Assembly: GCF_000365025.1 (NCBI RefSeq)
Contig: NZ_KB823011.1
Coordinates: 702,621-766,620, forward strand
Origin: Robiginitomaculum antarcticum DSM 21748
Lineage (GTDB): Bacteria > Pseudomonadota > Alphaproteobacteria > Caulobacterales > Maricaulaceae
Length of the DNA stretch: 64,000 nt
Reading direction: 5' to 3'
Within the stretch, counting starts at the first letter, position 1. Each line of letters starts with the position of its first letter. Positions 18,815-27,590 of the stretch are shown in pieces. Both the position numbers and the translations under genes were made by a program. The notes under the pieces are model-generated. The model did no database searches and was not told the DNA's origin. It saw nothing but the letters and a program-made list of their open reading frames with translations.

Positions 18815-19725
18815 GTAAACTCTCCCTTTTGGACGCGGGTCAGGAATTTCGCGCCCTGCTGGCCGCCATTTGTAAATTCTTCTTGACCGGCTGTGTCACG
18901 GATTTTATCAATATTTGCCGCAACATTCTCCGCCGTTTGATCGCCCTCAGCCAAATTAATGCCTTGGGTCTCAAACACTTTGGTTTCACTATAGCCGCCA
19001 GCACCCGCGCAGAGGATCATTCTGTTCGGCGCGTCATCGCAGCATAGATAAACCAGACCCGCAGAAACAGACTCAACGGTCAATTTCTCAAGGATTTCTT
19101 CTGGCATAAGATTTTCAGTCATGCGTGAGCGCGCTGTTGGCGACAGCGTATTGACGCGGATATTATATTTCGCGCCTTCAAGGCAGAGCGTGCGCATCAT
19201 GCCTGACAGCCCGGCCTTGGCAGCGCCGTAATTCGTCTGCCCGAAATTACCATACATACCGGAGCTGCTCGTCGTCATCACAATACGGCCATAGCCGTTT
19301 TCTTTCATGTGGTTCCAGACGGCCTTGGTGCAATTGGCAGAGCCGATAAGATGCACATCGACAACAAGGCGAAAATCAGACATCTCCATTTTGGAAAAGC
19401 TTTTATCACGCAAAATTCCGGCATTATTGATCAGGATATCAACCTTGCCCCATTTATCGATGGCCTGCGCCACCATGGCCTGAACGTCGTCCATTTTCGT
19501 GACATTCGCGCCATTGGCGATGGCCTCGCCGCCTGCCGCTTCAATCTCAGCGACGATGTTCTCAGCCATTGTGGCGCTGCTTCCGCTACCGTCGACGGAG
19601 CCGCCCAGATCATTGACGACAACTTTGACGCCGCGCGCCGCCAATGCCAAAGCATGACTTCGGCCCAAACCGCCGCCCGCGCCCGTTATAATCGCAACAC
19701 GATTATCAAATTTAATTTCGCTCAT
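18811..19725 (-). CDS. short-chain dehydrogenase/reductase, MFE-2-like 3-hydroxyacyl-CoA type
   Basis: NAD(P)-dependent oxidoreductase of 304 residues. The cofactor motif is TGAGGGLG, the structural motif is NNAG, and the catalytic motif is YGAAK. The overall sequence (NDLGGSVDGSG after the second strand) resembles the SDR domain of peroxisomal multifunctional enzyme 2, which oxidises (R)-3-hydroxyacyl-CoA and so matches the MaoC hydratase in the operon. A C-terminal tail of about 60 residues follows the core. Start at ATG 19725, which overlaps the stop of the small gene upstream by 4 bases; an upstream in-frame ATG at 19755 is less likely. Confidence 0.92.
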   Translation of the reverse strand: MSEIKFDNRVAIITGAGGGLGRSHALALAARGVKVVVNDLGGSVDGSGSSATMAENIVAEIEAAGGEAIANGANVTKMDDVQAMVAQAIDKWGKVDILINNAGILRDKSFSKMEMSDFRLVVDVHLIGSANCTKAVWNHMKENGYGRIVMTTSSSGMYGNFGQTNYGAAKAGLSGMMRTLCLEGAKYNIRVNTLSPTARSRMTENLMPEEILEKLTVESVSAGLVYLCCDDAPNRMILCAGAGGYSETKVFETQGINLAEGDQTAENVAANIDKIRDTAGQEEFTNGGQQGAKFLTRVQKGEFT

Positions 19726-20024
19726 CTTAAATAATTCTCGCTCATTTTTGACCATTCTAATTCGGTTCCGAATGGAAAATTTGGTTTGTCAAACGGACCT
19801 GATATTACGGTTATTTCGACTTCAGGGATGGCCCCTTGATCTAAAAGTTTCGGATGCTGACGCTCCTCAGCACTCCTATCCATATTCTTTTTTGCCAGAC
19901 GTTTTGCGTCTGCTTCGTTTTCGGCCCCGACAGAGATTTTGCATGTATACTTAAATGGCTTCAAAGCTCCCGAATGAAGCCGAAATAAGTTCTTCGCGAC
20001 AATCTCAAAATCGTACCAAGCCAC
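19722..20024 (-). CDS. unknown 100-residue protein inside the thiolase-SDR operon
   Basis: Starts with GTG immediately after the thiolase TAA (no spacer) and ends in a 4-base overlap with the SDR ATG, so it fits the operon's reading pattern exactly. The protein (begins VAWYDFEIVAKNLFRL; middle YTCKISVGAENEADAKRLAKKN) is soluble with no signal peptide and no motif I recognise. Its DNA is clearly more AT-rich than the genes on both sides, suggesting a later insertion or a different origin. A role in the catabolic pathway is possible only by context. It could also be a chance open frame, but the exact junctions argue against that. Confidence 0.6.
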   Translation of the reverse strand: MAWYDFEIVAKNLFRLHSGALKPFKYTCKISVGAENEADAKRLAKKNMDRSAEERQHPKLLDQGAIPEVEITVISGPFDKPNFPFGTELEWSKMSENYLR

Positions 20025-21200
20025 TTATGCGACTTCGAACAACCCGGCCGCGCCCATGCCGCCGCCAATACACATCGTGCTGACAACATATTTCGCGCCG
20101 CGGCGTTTGCCCTCAATAAGCGCGTGTGCGCTCATCCGTGCGCCGCTCATACCATAAGGATGGCCGACAGAGATTGCGCCGCCATTAACGTTGAGTTTAT
20201 CCATCGGAATCCCGAGCTTGTCCGCGCAATACAGAACCTGCACAGCGAAAGCCTCGTTCAGCTCCCACAGGTCAATATCATCAACCGTCAGGCCATGGGC
20301 TTTAAGCAGTTTCGGCACGGCGTAAATCGGGCCAATGCCCATTTCGTCCGGTTCCAGCCCGGCCACAGCCATGCCGCGATAAATCCCCAGTGGGGTCAGG
20401 CCGCGCTGTGACGCCATTTTGCTGTCCATCAGAACGGAGACAGATGCGCCGTCGGAGAGCTGCGAGGCATTGCCCGCCGTGATCGTCTTATCGGGGCCAA
20501 GCACAGGCTTCAGACCCTGAAGACCTTCAAGCGTGGTGGACGGGCGGTTGCCTTCGTCTTTTTCCAGCGTCACGTCCTGTTTGGAGACTTCTTTCGTTTC
20601 TTTATTCATCACCATCATGGTGGAGGCAAATGGCACAATCTCGTCGTCAAAGGCGCCGGCTTGCTGCGCAGCATGTGTGCGCTGCTGGCTCATCAGCGCA
20701 TATTCATCCATGCGCTCGCGCGATACGCCGTAACGCGACGCAACAATTTCAGCGGTTTGAAGCATCGGCATATAAGCCGCCGGATGCTTGGCAATGACAG
20801 CCGGGTCAGGCGCAACGCGCAATTCCGGGGTTTGCACCATAGAGATGCTGTCCACGCCGCCGCCAATGGCGATATCGACTTCGCCGCACATAATCTTTCG
20901 CGCGGCAATGCCGATGGCGACCATGCCGGAACTACACTGACGATCCACGCTCATGGCCGGAACCGTGACAGGCAAGCTGGAGGCGAAAACGGCGTTACGG
21001 CCAATTGTAACCTGTACGCCCTGTTGTAGGGCACAGCCCATGACGACATCTTCTACTAACGCGCCATCAATGCCTGCGCGTTTGACGGCGTGATCGATGC
21101 AGTGACCGGCAAGGCTGGGTGACGGCGTGGCGTTAAACGCCCCGCGATAGGCGCGGCCAATCGGTGTACGGGCGGTGGATACGATTACGGCTTCTCTCAT
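20025..21200 (-). CDS. acetyl-CoA C-acyltransferase (thiolase)
   Basis: Cleaves 3-ketoacyl-CoA with CoA to release acetyl-CoA or propionyl-CoA. 391 residues with nucleophile Cys89 in VDRQCSSGM, the His motif [11 protein letters not shown], and the second Cys in [10 protein letters not shown]. It is the first gene of the six-gene minus-strand operon and lies back to back with the AtuA gene, with palindrome site 2 between them. Length and motifs are normal for a biodegradative thiolase. The chain-length preference is not visible. Confidence 0.96.
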   Translation of the reverse strand: MREAVIVSTARTPIGRAYRGAFNATPSPSLAGHCIDHAVKRAGIDGALVEDVVMGCALQQGVQVTIGRNAVFASSLPVTVPAMSVDRQCSSGMVAIGIAARKIMCGEVDIAIGGGVDSISMVQTPELRVAPDPAVIAKHPAAYMPMLQTAEIVASRYGVSRERMDEYALMSQQRTHAAQQAGAFDDEIVPFASTMMVMNKETKEVSKQDVTLEKDEGNRPSTTLEGLQGLKPVLGPDKTITAGNASQLSDGASVSVLMDSKMASQRGLTPLGIYRGMAVAGLEPDEMGIGPIYAVPKLLKAHGLTVDDIDLWELNEAFAVQVLYCADKLGIPMDKLNVNGGAISVGHPYGMSGARMSAHALIEGKRRGAKYVVSTMCIGGGMGAAGLFEVA

Positions 21201-21244
21201 GGGAGGCTCCCCTTTAATGTGTCTTGAATTTCGTTATCCAACTG

Positions 21245-21264
21245 ATATGCACTTAATTGCATAT
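21245..21264. promoter_or_regulatory. 20-bp palindromic operator candidate, site 2
   Basis: ATATGCAC-TTAA-TTGCATAT, an 8-4-8 inverted repeat with one mismatch, in the 85-base divergent spacer between the thiolase ATG (21200) and the AtuA start (21286). A single dimer here could control both operons. Same family as the sites at 13092 and 26710. Confidence 0.7.
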
Positions 21265-21285
21265 AATCAAGGGGAACTGCATCAA

Positions 21286-23082
21286 TTGAGCGCGACGCAT
21301 CAAAATGTGAAGATTGGCGGCGCCAGCGGCTATTGGGGCGAGAGCGCTATGGCGACCCCTCAACTCCTCGCTTCGGGCGGGCTGGATTACATCGTTTACG
21401 ATTATTTGGCCGAAATCACGATGTCGATTCTCGCCCGCGCTAAGGCCAAAGACCCCGCCAAAGGCTATGCCACGGATTTTGTCGATTATGTGATGAAACC
21501 CTTTCTGCCGATGATTGCAAGCAGCGGCGTGAAAATCATCGCCAATGCGGGCGGCGTTAATCCGCAAAGCTGCGCCGAAGCTGTCCGCGCACTCATTGCC
21601 GAAAAGGGCCTCAATTTGAAAGTCGGGATCGTCACTGGCGACGACTTTATGCCAAATAAAGAGGCTATAGCAGCGGAAGGTTTGACCGATATGTTTAGCG
21701 GCGCGCCCTTCCCACCCGTTGATACAATCATGAGCATTAACAGCTATCTCGGTGCATTTCCTATCGCAAAAGCGCTGGATATGGGCGCGGATATTATCAT
21801 CACAGGCCGCTGCGTCGATAGCGCGGTGACACTTGGCGCGCTAATCCATGAATTTGGCTGGCGTGAGACCGATTGGGACAAGCTGGCCAGCGGATCACTC
21901 GCCGGACACATCCTTGAATGCGGGCCACAAGCCACGGGCGGCAACTTCACCGATTGGGAAGCGGCGGGCGATATCGTCAATATCGGCTACCCCATCGCGA
22001 TATGCAGCGAAGACGGCAGCTTTGACGTGACGAAGCCCGAAGGCACAGGCGGGCTCGTCAGTGTTGGCACCGTGTCCGAGCAAATGCTCTATGAGATTGG
22101 CGATCCGCGCAGTTATATCCTGCCGGACGTGGTCTGCGATTTTTCAAATGTTGAGATATCACAGATTGGCAAAGACTGTGTTCATGTTAGCGCCGCACAT
22201 GGCCTGCCTGCCCCGCCAGCTTATAAAACCTGCATGACCTATATGGACGGCTATCGCGCAGGTACATATTTGACGCTTTATGGCGCTCGCGCTGATGAAA
22301 AAGCCCAAAAACTTTGCGATGCCGCCTTTGCACGCGCCCGCAAAACAATGGCCATGTTTGGCCTTGGTGATTTTACCGAGACATCCGTCGAAATTATCGG
22401 TGCAGGCAGTCAGATGGGGGCGCCGCGCAGCAGCGATGAAGTCGTTGCGAAAGTGGCCGTCAAACATCCTGACATGCGCGGGGTCGGCATATTTCTCAAA
22501 GAGCTGGCGGGCATTGGCCTCGCCACCCCGCCCGGACTATCAGGCTTCACAGGCGCAGGCCGCCCGCGCCCCTCACCCGTTGTGAGGCTGTTTTCCTACC
22601 TCAACCCTAAAGACGGCGTTCAGATCACGATTGATGTCGACGGGCAAACACAGAGTTTCGAAGATCGCGTTCAGCCGCCCCTGCTCGATGAAGGCCATGG
22701 CCCGACGCCGAAAAATGTGGCAGATGCTAGTCTTGAAATCCAGCTTATCAAACTCGCCTTTACCCGCTCAGGCGATAAAGGTGACACAGCGAATATTGGC
22801 GTTATTGCGCGCAAACCGGACTACCTCCCTTATATCTGGGCAACGCTTACGCCGGAATATATTGCAAACCATTTCAGTCACTTCGGCGCAACACCTGAGT
22901 CTATAAGTCGATTTTACATGCCCGGCGCACACGCCATGAACATCCTGATCAACACCGTTTTAGGCGGCGGCGGCGCGGCGAGCCTTCGAAATGATGCTCA
23001 AGCGAAAGGCTATTCCCAAATCCTTTTGAATGTTCCAATCAGCGTTACTGAAGACATCGCAAAGCAAGTTGGACTCAATTAA
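21286..23082 (+). CDS. AtuA-family protein (acyclic terpene utilisation, DUF1446) with C-terminal AtuA-like domain
   Basis: 598 residues from TTG 21286, chosen because AAGGGG lies before it, because the family begins shortly before the IGGASGYWGES motif, and because a start further upstream (ATG 21247) would place the operator inside the gene. The large N-terminal domain (about 1-450, IGGASGYWGES, NAGGVNPQSC, ITGRCVDSAV) is the AtuA/DUF1446 domain. Residues about 490-598 form the separate AtuA-like domain with the motif RSGDKGDTANIG. The biochemical role of AtuA is not established; in Pseudomonas it is encoded with geranyl-CoA carboxylase. The carboxylase ATG overlaps its stop by one base (TAATG), so the two are probably made together. 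Confidence 0.9.
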   Translation: MSATHQNVKIGGASGYWGESAMATPQLLASGGLDYIVYDYLAEITMSILARAKAKDPAKGYATDFVDYVMKPFLPMIASSGVKIIANAGGVNPQSCAEAVRALIAEKGLNLKVGIVTGDDFMPNKEAIAAEGLTDMFSGAPFPPVDTIMSINSYLGAFPIAKALDMGADIIITGRCVDSAVTLGALIHEFGWRETDWDKLASGSLAGHILECGPQATGGNFTDWEAAGDIVNIGYPIAICSEDGSFDVTKPEGTGGLVSVGTVSEQMLYEIGDPRSYILPDVVCDFSNVEISQIGKDCVHVSAAHGLPAPPAYKTCMTYMDGYRAGTYLTLYGARADEKAQKLCDAAFARARKTMAMFGLGDFTETSVEIIGAGSQMGAPRSSDEVVAKVAVKHPDMRGVGIFLKELAGIGLATPPGLSGFTGAGRPRPSPVVRLFSYLNPKDGVQITIDVDGQTQSFEDRVQPPLLDEGHGPTPKNVADASLEIQLIKLAFTRSGDKGDTANIGVIARKPDYLPYIWATLTPEYIANHFSHFGATPESISRFYMPGAHAMNILINTVLGGGGAASLRNDAQAKGYSQILLNVPISVTEDIAKQVGLN

Positions 23083-24704
23083 TGCCCGTTTATAAGTCCA
23101 AGATTAATACGTCCTCTGATCGGTATAAGAAAAACCGCACCGATATGCTGGCATTAATTGATCGCCTGTCCGAGCTTAACGCCCGCGCGCCCGCGCTCTC
23201 GGCCAGCAAAAAAGACCGGTTTGAAAAACGCGGGCAACTCTTACCTCGTGAACGTTTGGGCCGCCTGCTTGACCCCGGCATGCCCTATGTCGAGATCGGT
23301 AATCTTGCAGGCTATTTACAGGACACCAAGAAAGAGGCGCGCAGCATTCCCGGCTCAACCATCATGGCGGGGATTGGCTATATTAGCGGCGCTCGGTGCG
23401 TGATTGTCACAGATGATAGCGGCATTAAAGCCGGCGCACTGACGGTTGGCGGCGGCTATCGTCTTCAGCGCGCCCAGGAAATTGCGCTGGCGCAAAAGCT
23501 TCCCTTTATTCATCTCGTCGAGAGCGCGGGCGGGGATCTGATGAATTATACCGTCGAGGGGTTTTTCCAAGGCGGGACGCTCTTTGCCAATCTGGCGCGC
23601 CTGTCCAAAGCAGGCATTCCGGTGATCTCTATTTTGCATGGCAGCTCGACCGCGGGCGGCGCTTATATGCCCGGCCTGTCCGATTATGTCATTGCAGTGA
23701 AAGGCGGCGGTAAGGCCTTCCTTGCCGGGCCGCCTCTGCTCAAGGCCGCAACAGGTGAAATCGCGACCGAAGACGAGCTGGGCGGCGCGGAAATGCACGC
23801 GACAGTCTCGGGCCTTGCCGAATATCTGGTCAATGATGACGGGCAAGCCGTCGCCCTGCTCCGCGATATTATCGATAACCTGGACTGGCCATCGCGGTCA
23901 CCAAAAGCTGGCGAAATTCTAGTTGACGACCCCATTTATGACTCCGACGAAATCGCGGGCATTGTCCCGACGGATTACAAAGTCCCTTATGATGTCCGCG
24001 AAGTTGTCGCCCGGATTGTTGACGGCTCTGACTTTACCGATTTTAAAGCCAATTACGGCGTTTCCACGGTCTGTCTGCAAGCGAGCATATTCGGCTATCG
24101 CGTTGGACTTATTGGTAATAACGGCCCGATTGACACACAAGGCGCAACCAAGGCCGCGCAGTTCATACAGCTTATGGATCAGGCTGATACGCCCGTTATC
24201 TTCCTGCAAAACACCACTGGATATATGGTCGGGACGCAATTTGAGCGTGCCGGCATGATCAAACATGGCAGCAAGATGATACAGGCCGTCACCAATATGA
24301 GCGTGCCACGCATTACCCTGATGATTGGCGCTAGTTTCGGCGCAGGTAATTACGGCATGTGCGGCCGCGGATATGACCCTGACTTTCTGCTGACATGGCC
24401 CAATGCCAAATCCGGCGTGATGGGCGGTGAGCAGGCCGCAACTGTTATGAGCATTGTGGCTGAGGGCCGCGCAGAACGCAGCGGCGTAGAAATCGATCCA
24501 CAAATCGCCGCGCAGCAAAAAGCTATGCTCACTCATATTTTTGATAGTCAGTCGGATGCGTTTTATACCTCCGGCCATTGTCAGGATGACGGCATGATTG
24601 ACCCGCGCGATACCCGCAAAGTGCTGGGCTTTCTGCTCGCCACCGTCTGGGAAGGCCGCCGCAAAAAGGTCAAAGACAACAGCTTTGGCATAGCGAGGAT
24701 GTAA
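23082..24704 (+). CDS. acyl-CoA carboxylase beta subunit (carboxyltransferase; geranyl/methylcrotonyl-CoA type)
   Basis: Transfers CO2 from carboxybiotin to an acyl-CoA. The 540-residue protein has both halves of the carboxyltransferase fold, with a CoA-site motif GSSTAGGAYMPG in the first half and ASFGAGNYGMCGR in the second, as in methylcrotonyl-CoA and geranyl-CoA carboxylase beta subunits. It follows AtuA (one-base overlap) and precedes an enoyl-CoA hydratase by 2 bases, an order seen in atu-type clusters. No biotin carboxylase/BCCP alpha subunit is present in the window, so it must pair with one encoded elsewhere. Assignment to geranyl- versus methylcrotonyl-CoA is not possible from sequence alone. 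Confidence 0.95.
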   Translation: MPVYKSKINTSSDRYKKNRTDMLALIDRLSELNARAPALSASKKDRFEKRGQLLPRERLGRLLDPGMPYVEIGNLAGYLQDTKKEARSIPGSTIMAGIGYISGARCVIVTDDSGIKAGALTVGGGYRLQRAQEIALAQKLPFIHLVESAGGDLMNYTVEGFFQGGTLFANLARLSKAGIPVISILHGSSTAGGAYMPGLSDYVIAVKGGGKAFLAGPPLLKAATGEIATEDELGGAEMHATVSGLAEYLVNDDGQAVALLRDIIDNLDWPSRSPKAGEILVDDPIYDSDEIAGIVPTDYKVPYDVREVVARIVDGSDFTDFKANYGVSTVCLQASIFGYRVGLIGNNGPIDTQGATKAAQFIQLMDQADTPVIFLQNTTGYMVGTQFERAGMIKHGSKMIQAVTNMSVPRITLMIGASFGAGNYGMCGRGYDPDFLLTWPNAKSGVMGGEQAATVMSIVAEGRAERSGVEIDPQIAAQQKAMLTHIFDSQSDAFYTSGHCQDDGMIDPRDTRKVLGFLLATVWEGRRKKVKDNSFGIARM

Positions 24705-24706
24705 AG

Positions 24707-25522
24707 ATGAGCCTGCCTGAAACGACTAAAGTCCTGACTACGCTGGATCGCGGCTGGCTGACCGTTACGCTGAACTCACCGGAAAACCGCAATGCGTTGT
24801 CAGCAGAGCTGACGGCAGAGTTAAGCGCTGTGCTCGATCACTGTCACAACAATTACGATATTCGCGGCATCACCCTGCGCGGCGCAGGCGGAACATTTTG
24901 CGCAGGCGGCGATCTGAAAAGTTTCGGCAAAATCTTATCCGGCGGCGGGGATCACGACGCCGTCAAAGCCATGAACTGCGCAGGCGGAGACCTGTTTACA
25001 AAGATCGAGGCCCTGCCCCAAGTCGTAATTGCCTATGTTGAAGGCGCGGCGATTGCCGGCGGACTGGGGATGATGTGCTGCGCCGATATCATTGTCGTGC
25101 ACACGGATGCCAAATTTGCGCTCACAGAAACCGCGCTGGGCATTGTGCCCGCGCAAATCGCGCCCATCGTCGTTGCCCGCGTAGGAATAGCCACCGCGCG
25201 GCGGCTTATGCTGACGGCGGCGCGCTTTACAGGAGCGCAGACCAAAGAGGCCGGCCTGTCGGATTATGTCGTGAGTCATGAAGGCGAATTTGACGAGATA
25301 GAGCGCGACATAAGAACGGGCGTGCTGTCCTGCGCGCCGCGCGCCAATGCCCTGACGAAAGAAATTTTACTCGCCAGCCGCGACATGCCGCGCGCTGAAC
25401 TGCTGGATTATGCGGCTGATAAATTCGCTGACGCCATGCTGTCCGATGAAGGCAAAGAGGGTATTATGAGCTTTGTGACCAAACAAAAACCGTCATGGGC
25501 CGCGCAGAGCGGTGAGGATTAA
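24707..25522 (+). CDS. enoyl-CoA hydratase/isomerase family protein
   Basis: 271-residue crotonase fold. The oxyanion-hole segments GTFCAGGDLKSFG and EGAAIAGGLGMMCCADI are clear; the region around ALTETALGIVPAQIAP carries one of the usual acidic positions. In atu and liu pathways the hydratase follows the carboxylase and acts on an isohexenylglutaconyl- or methylglutaconyl-CoA, which fits the gene order here. It starts 2 bases after the carboxylase stop and ends 1 base before the next start. Confidence 0.94.
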   Translation: MSLPETTKVLTTLDRGWLTVTLNSPENRNALSAELTAELSAVLDHCHNNYDIRGITLRGAGGTFCAGGDLKSFGKILSGGGDHDAVKAMNCAGGDLFTKIEALPQVVIAYVEGAAIAGGLGMMCCADIIVVHTDAKFALTETALGIVPAQIAPIVVARVGIATARRLMLTAARFTGAQTKEAGLSDYVVSHEGEFDEIERDIRTGVLSCAPRANALTKEILLASRDMPRAELLDYAADKFADAMLSDEGKEGIMSFVTKQKPSWAAQSGED

Positions 25523-25523
25523 A

Positions 25524-26336
25524 ATGATGATGCAAGACCTCAGCCGCGCCTTTAACATTGAATGTCACTCTATCGCCGATCTGCTCGAAAATCACCGCGA
25601 GGATATTTTCAGCACGGTCACCTTGTTCAAAGGCTGGACGATAGGCGATATTATGGCTCATCTTCATTTGTGGAATATCGCGGCCGATATGACCCTAAAT
25701 GAACCTGATAAATTCCAGAGCTTCATGATGAAAATGATGAGCGCTCTGGTTGGCGGGCAGTCTCATATCGCTTTGCAAAACGCCTATTTCGGTAAGCAAT
25801 CCAAAGCGCAAATTTTCGCGGCATGGCAGAGCCGATGCGAGGATATAGCGCAGACATTTGCGCAGGCCGACCCCGAGGCGCGGGTGAAATGGGCGGGGCC
25901 GGATATGAGCGTCAAAAGCTGTATCATTGCCCGCCAGATGGAGCATTGGGCCCATGCCCAGGCTATTTTTGACGCGCTCGGCGTGGAGCGCAAAAACGGG
26001 CCTCGCCTCAAAAATATCGCCCATCTGGGCGTCACTACCTATAGCTGGAGCTTTAAGGTCAACCAAATCGCGCCGCCCTTGCCTAAACCTTATGTGCGCC
26101 TGAACGCGCCGGGTGGCGAGATATGGGAATGGAACGACAAACAACTGGATAACCGCGTGACAGGAACGGCCGAGCAGTTCTGCCAAGTCGTCACCCAATG
26201 CCGCAATATCGCAGATACAGAGATTAAAACGATCGGCGATACGGCGCGCAAATGGATGGAGATCGCCCAATGCTTTGCCGGCGGCGCAGAGACCCCTCCC
26301 ACTAAAGGCTCGCGGCACCTTTACTCAGAGCCCTAA
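25524..26336 (+). CDS. TIGR03084-like metal-binding protein (DinB/maleylpyruvate isomerase fold)
   Basis: 270 residues from ATG 25524, with GAGG before it; an earlier ATG at 25512 overlaps the hydratase. The N-terminal four-helix part shows GWTIGDIMAHLHLWN, and HWAHAQAIFDALG later supplies further His residues, the layout of the DinB/MDMPI metal-binding fold. The C-terminal part (about 160-270) matches the wyosine-base-like half of TIGR03084 proteins. Members of this family often sit beside AtuA genes, but their reaction is not known to me. It ends the plus-strand operon. Confidence 0.85.
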   Translation: MMMQDLSRAFNIECHSIADLLENHREDIFSTVTLFKGWTIGDIMAHLHLWNIAADMTLNEPDKFQSFMMKMMSALVGGQSHIALQNAYFGKQSKAQIFAAWQSRCEDIAQTFAQADPEARVKWAGPDMSVKSCIIARQMEHWAHAQAIFDALGVERKNGPRLKNIAHLGVTTYSWSFKVNQIAPPLPKPYVRLNAPGGEIWEWNDKQLDNRVTGTAEQFCQVVTQCRNIADTEIKTIGDTARKWMEIAQCFAGGAETPPTKGSRHLYSEP

Positions 26337-26399
26337 CGCCGCCGGAACGCTCTGGCGCAATTCAAACTTCTGCACCTAACCTGTCGCATTACGCGGCAA

Positions 26400-26711
26400 T
26401 TATTCCATACAATAGACGTAAAGCGGCAATTTATACTTTGCGAGTTTCCCACCCAGATATGCTAATACCGTTTCAAGCGGCAGTTCTACACCCGGCTTAA
26501 TCACCGCGCGAATGCAGCCCGCCTCGCCCCAGTCATGGGCATAGGGCCGGATTTCGGTTTTGATGCAGCCTGCCACCATTTCGCGAAAGGCGCGGCGCTC
26601 CTCTGTGTCAAATGGGTGCACCAACACGGCGTAATCTCCCCATCCGCCGCCATTTTGATGGCATGTCAGATTATATTTTGCCTTTACATTCTTTGCGGAT
26701 GGCGGTTTCAT
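26400..26711 (-). pseudogene. chimeric remnant: acyl-CoA dehydrogenase N-terminus joined to acyl-CoA ligase C-terminus
   Basis: An intact 103-codon frame from ATG 26711. Residues 1-30 are unrecognised (contains CHQNGGGWGDY). Residues about 30-64 (FDTEERRAFREM, KTEIRPYAHDWGEAG) are a typical acyl-CoA dehydrogenase N-terminal helix. From about residue 65 (IRAVIKPGVELPLETVLAYL, KLAKYKLPLYV) it matches the extreme C-terminus of AMP-forming acyl-CoA ligases. Neither enzyme could work. The simplest reading is a deletion scar that fused the ends of a lost dehydrogenase and a lost ligase gene. It sits at the end of the catabolic operon and its ATG overlaps palindrome site 3. Expression as a small protein cannot be excluded. 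Confidence 0.65.
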
Positions 26712-26729
26712 ATGCAACTCTTTTCATAT
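26710..26729. promoter_or_regulatory. 20-bp palindromic operator candidate, site 3
   Basis: ATATGCAA-CTCT-TTTCATAT, the same 8-4-8 layout with one mismatch in the right arm. It is 19 bases before the nitroreductase ATG and overlaps the start of the chimeric remnant on the other strand. The left arm is identical to site 1. Confidence 0.65.
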
Positions 26730-26748
26730 GAATTTTACCGGAGCCGAT

Positions 26749-27411
26749 ATGAGTCTCACTGATATTCTTGCCTCGCGCTACTCTGTGCGCGGCTTTCTGC
26801 CTAAGCCCGTCCCTCAGAAGGAACTGGAGGATATATTCGCAGCGGCGCAGATGTCGGCGTCTAATTGCAATACCCAGCCCTGGCAGCCTTTGGTGGTGTC
26901 AGGCGACAAGGCCAAAACTGTCTCGAGTGCCATGCTGGCCGAGATCATGAGCGGCACAGCGCCATATCCTGACTTTGAATGGAATGTAAAATACCAAGAC
27001 GAGCACCGCACACGCCAGTTCGGCAGCGCCAATGCGCTATATTCCGCCATGGGAATCGCGCGCGAAGACAAACCGGCGCGCAATATGGCGATGGGCCGTA
27101 ACTGGCAATTTTTCGGTGCGCCGCACGCCATCTTTTTTACAATGGAAAAATATCTGGGCATTATGGGAGCCGTTGATGTTGGCATCTACGCGCAGACCCT
27201 GTCTCTGCTAATGAAGGAGCGCGGCATTGATAGCTGTATGCAGGGCGCGCTGGGTCAATTCCCCGGCCCCGTTAAAGAGATATTTGATGTCCCTGAGGAG
27301 CGCGGCATCCTCTTTGGCATGAGCTTTGGCTATGCCGATCCTGATCATTCGGCCAATCAAGCGCGGACAGACCGTGCACCCCTGGGCGATAGCGTCCGAT
27401 TTGAAAGCTAA
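26749..27411 (+). CDS. nitroreductase family protein (FMN)
   Basis: 220 residues from ATG 26749, preceded by GGAG at 7 bases; ATG 26728 is in frame but inside the palindrome. The N-terminus SRYSVRGFLPKPVP and SASNCNTQPWQPLVV are the FMN-binding signature of the NfnB-like group; the closing part (GILFGMSFGYAD) is normal. Reduces nitro compounds, quinones or enoates with NAD(P)H; physiological substrate unknown. Control by site 3 would tie it to the CoA-ester island. Confidence 0.93.
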   Translation: MSLTDILASRYSVRGFLPKPVPQKELEDIFAAAQMSASNCNTQPWQPLVVSGDKAKTVSSAMLAEIMSGTAPYPDFEWNVKYQDEHRTRQFGSANALYSAMGIAREDKPARNMAMGRNWQFFGAPHAIFFTMEKYLGIMGAVDVGIYAQTLSLLMKERGIDSCMQGALGQFPGPVKEIFDVPEERGILFGMSFGYADPDHSANQARTDRAPLGDSVRFES

Positions 27412-27505
27412 GCAGCGAAAGCTGAATATAACTATTGACGGCGCGCGCGATGAGAGGCAAATCGCGCGCACTACTATGGTATCACTTTGATATCGATTGC
27501 ATCGT

Positions 27506-27590
27506 GCGGGTGTGGCGGAATTGGTAGACGCGCCAGATTTAGGTTCTGGTATCGAGAGATGTGGAAGTTCGAGTCTTCTCACCCGTACCA
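27506..27590 (+). tRNA. tRNA-Leu (TAG)
   Basis: 85 bases with encoded CCA. Acceptor GCGGGTG pairs with CACCCGT, the anticodon stem CCAGA/TCTGG holds the loop TTTAGGT (anticodon TAG), a long variable arm follows (class II), and the T-loop is TTCGAGT. No strong terminator is visible after it; an AT-rich imperfect palindrome lies near 27617-27640. Confidence 0.97.
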
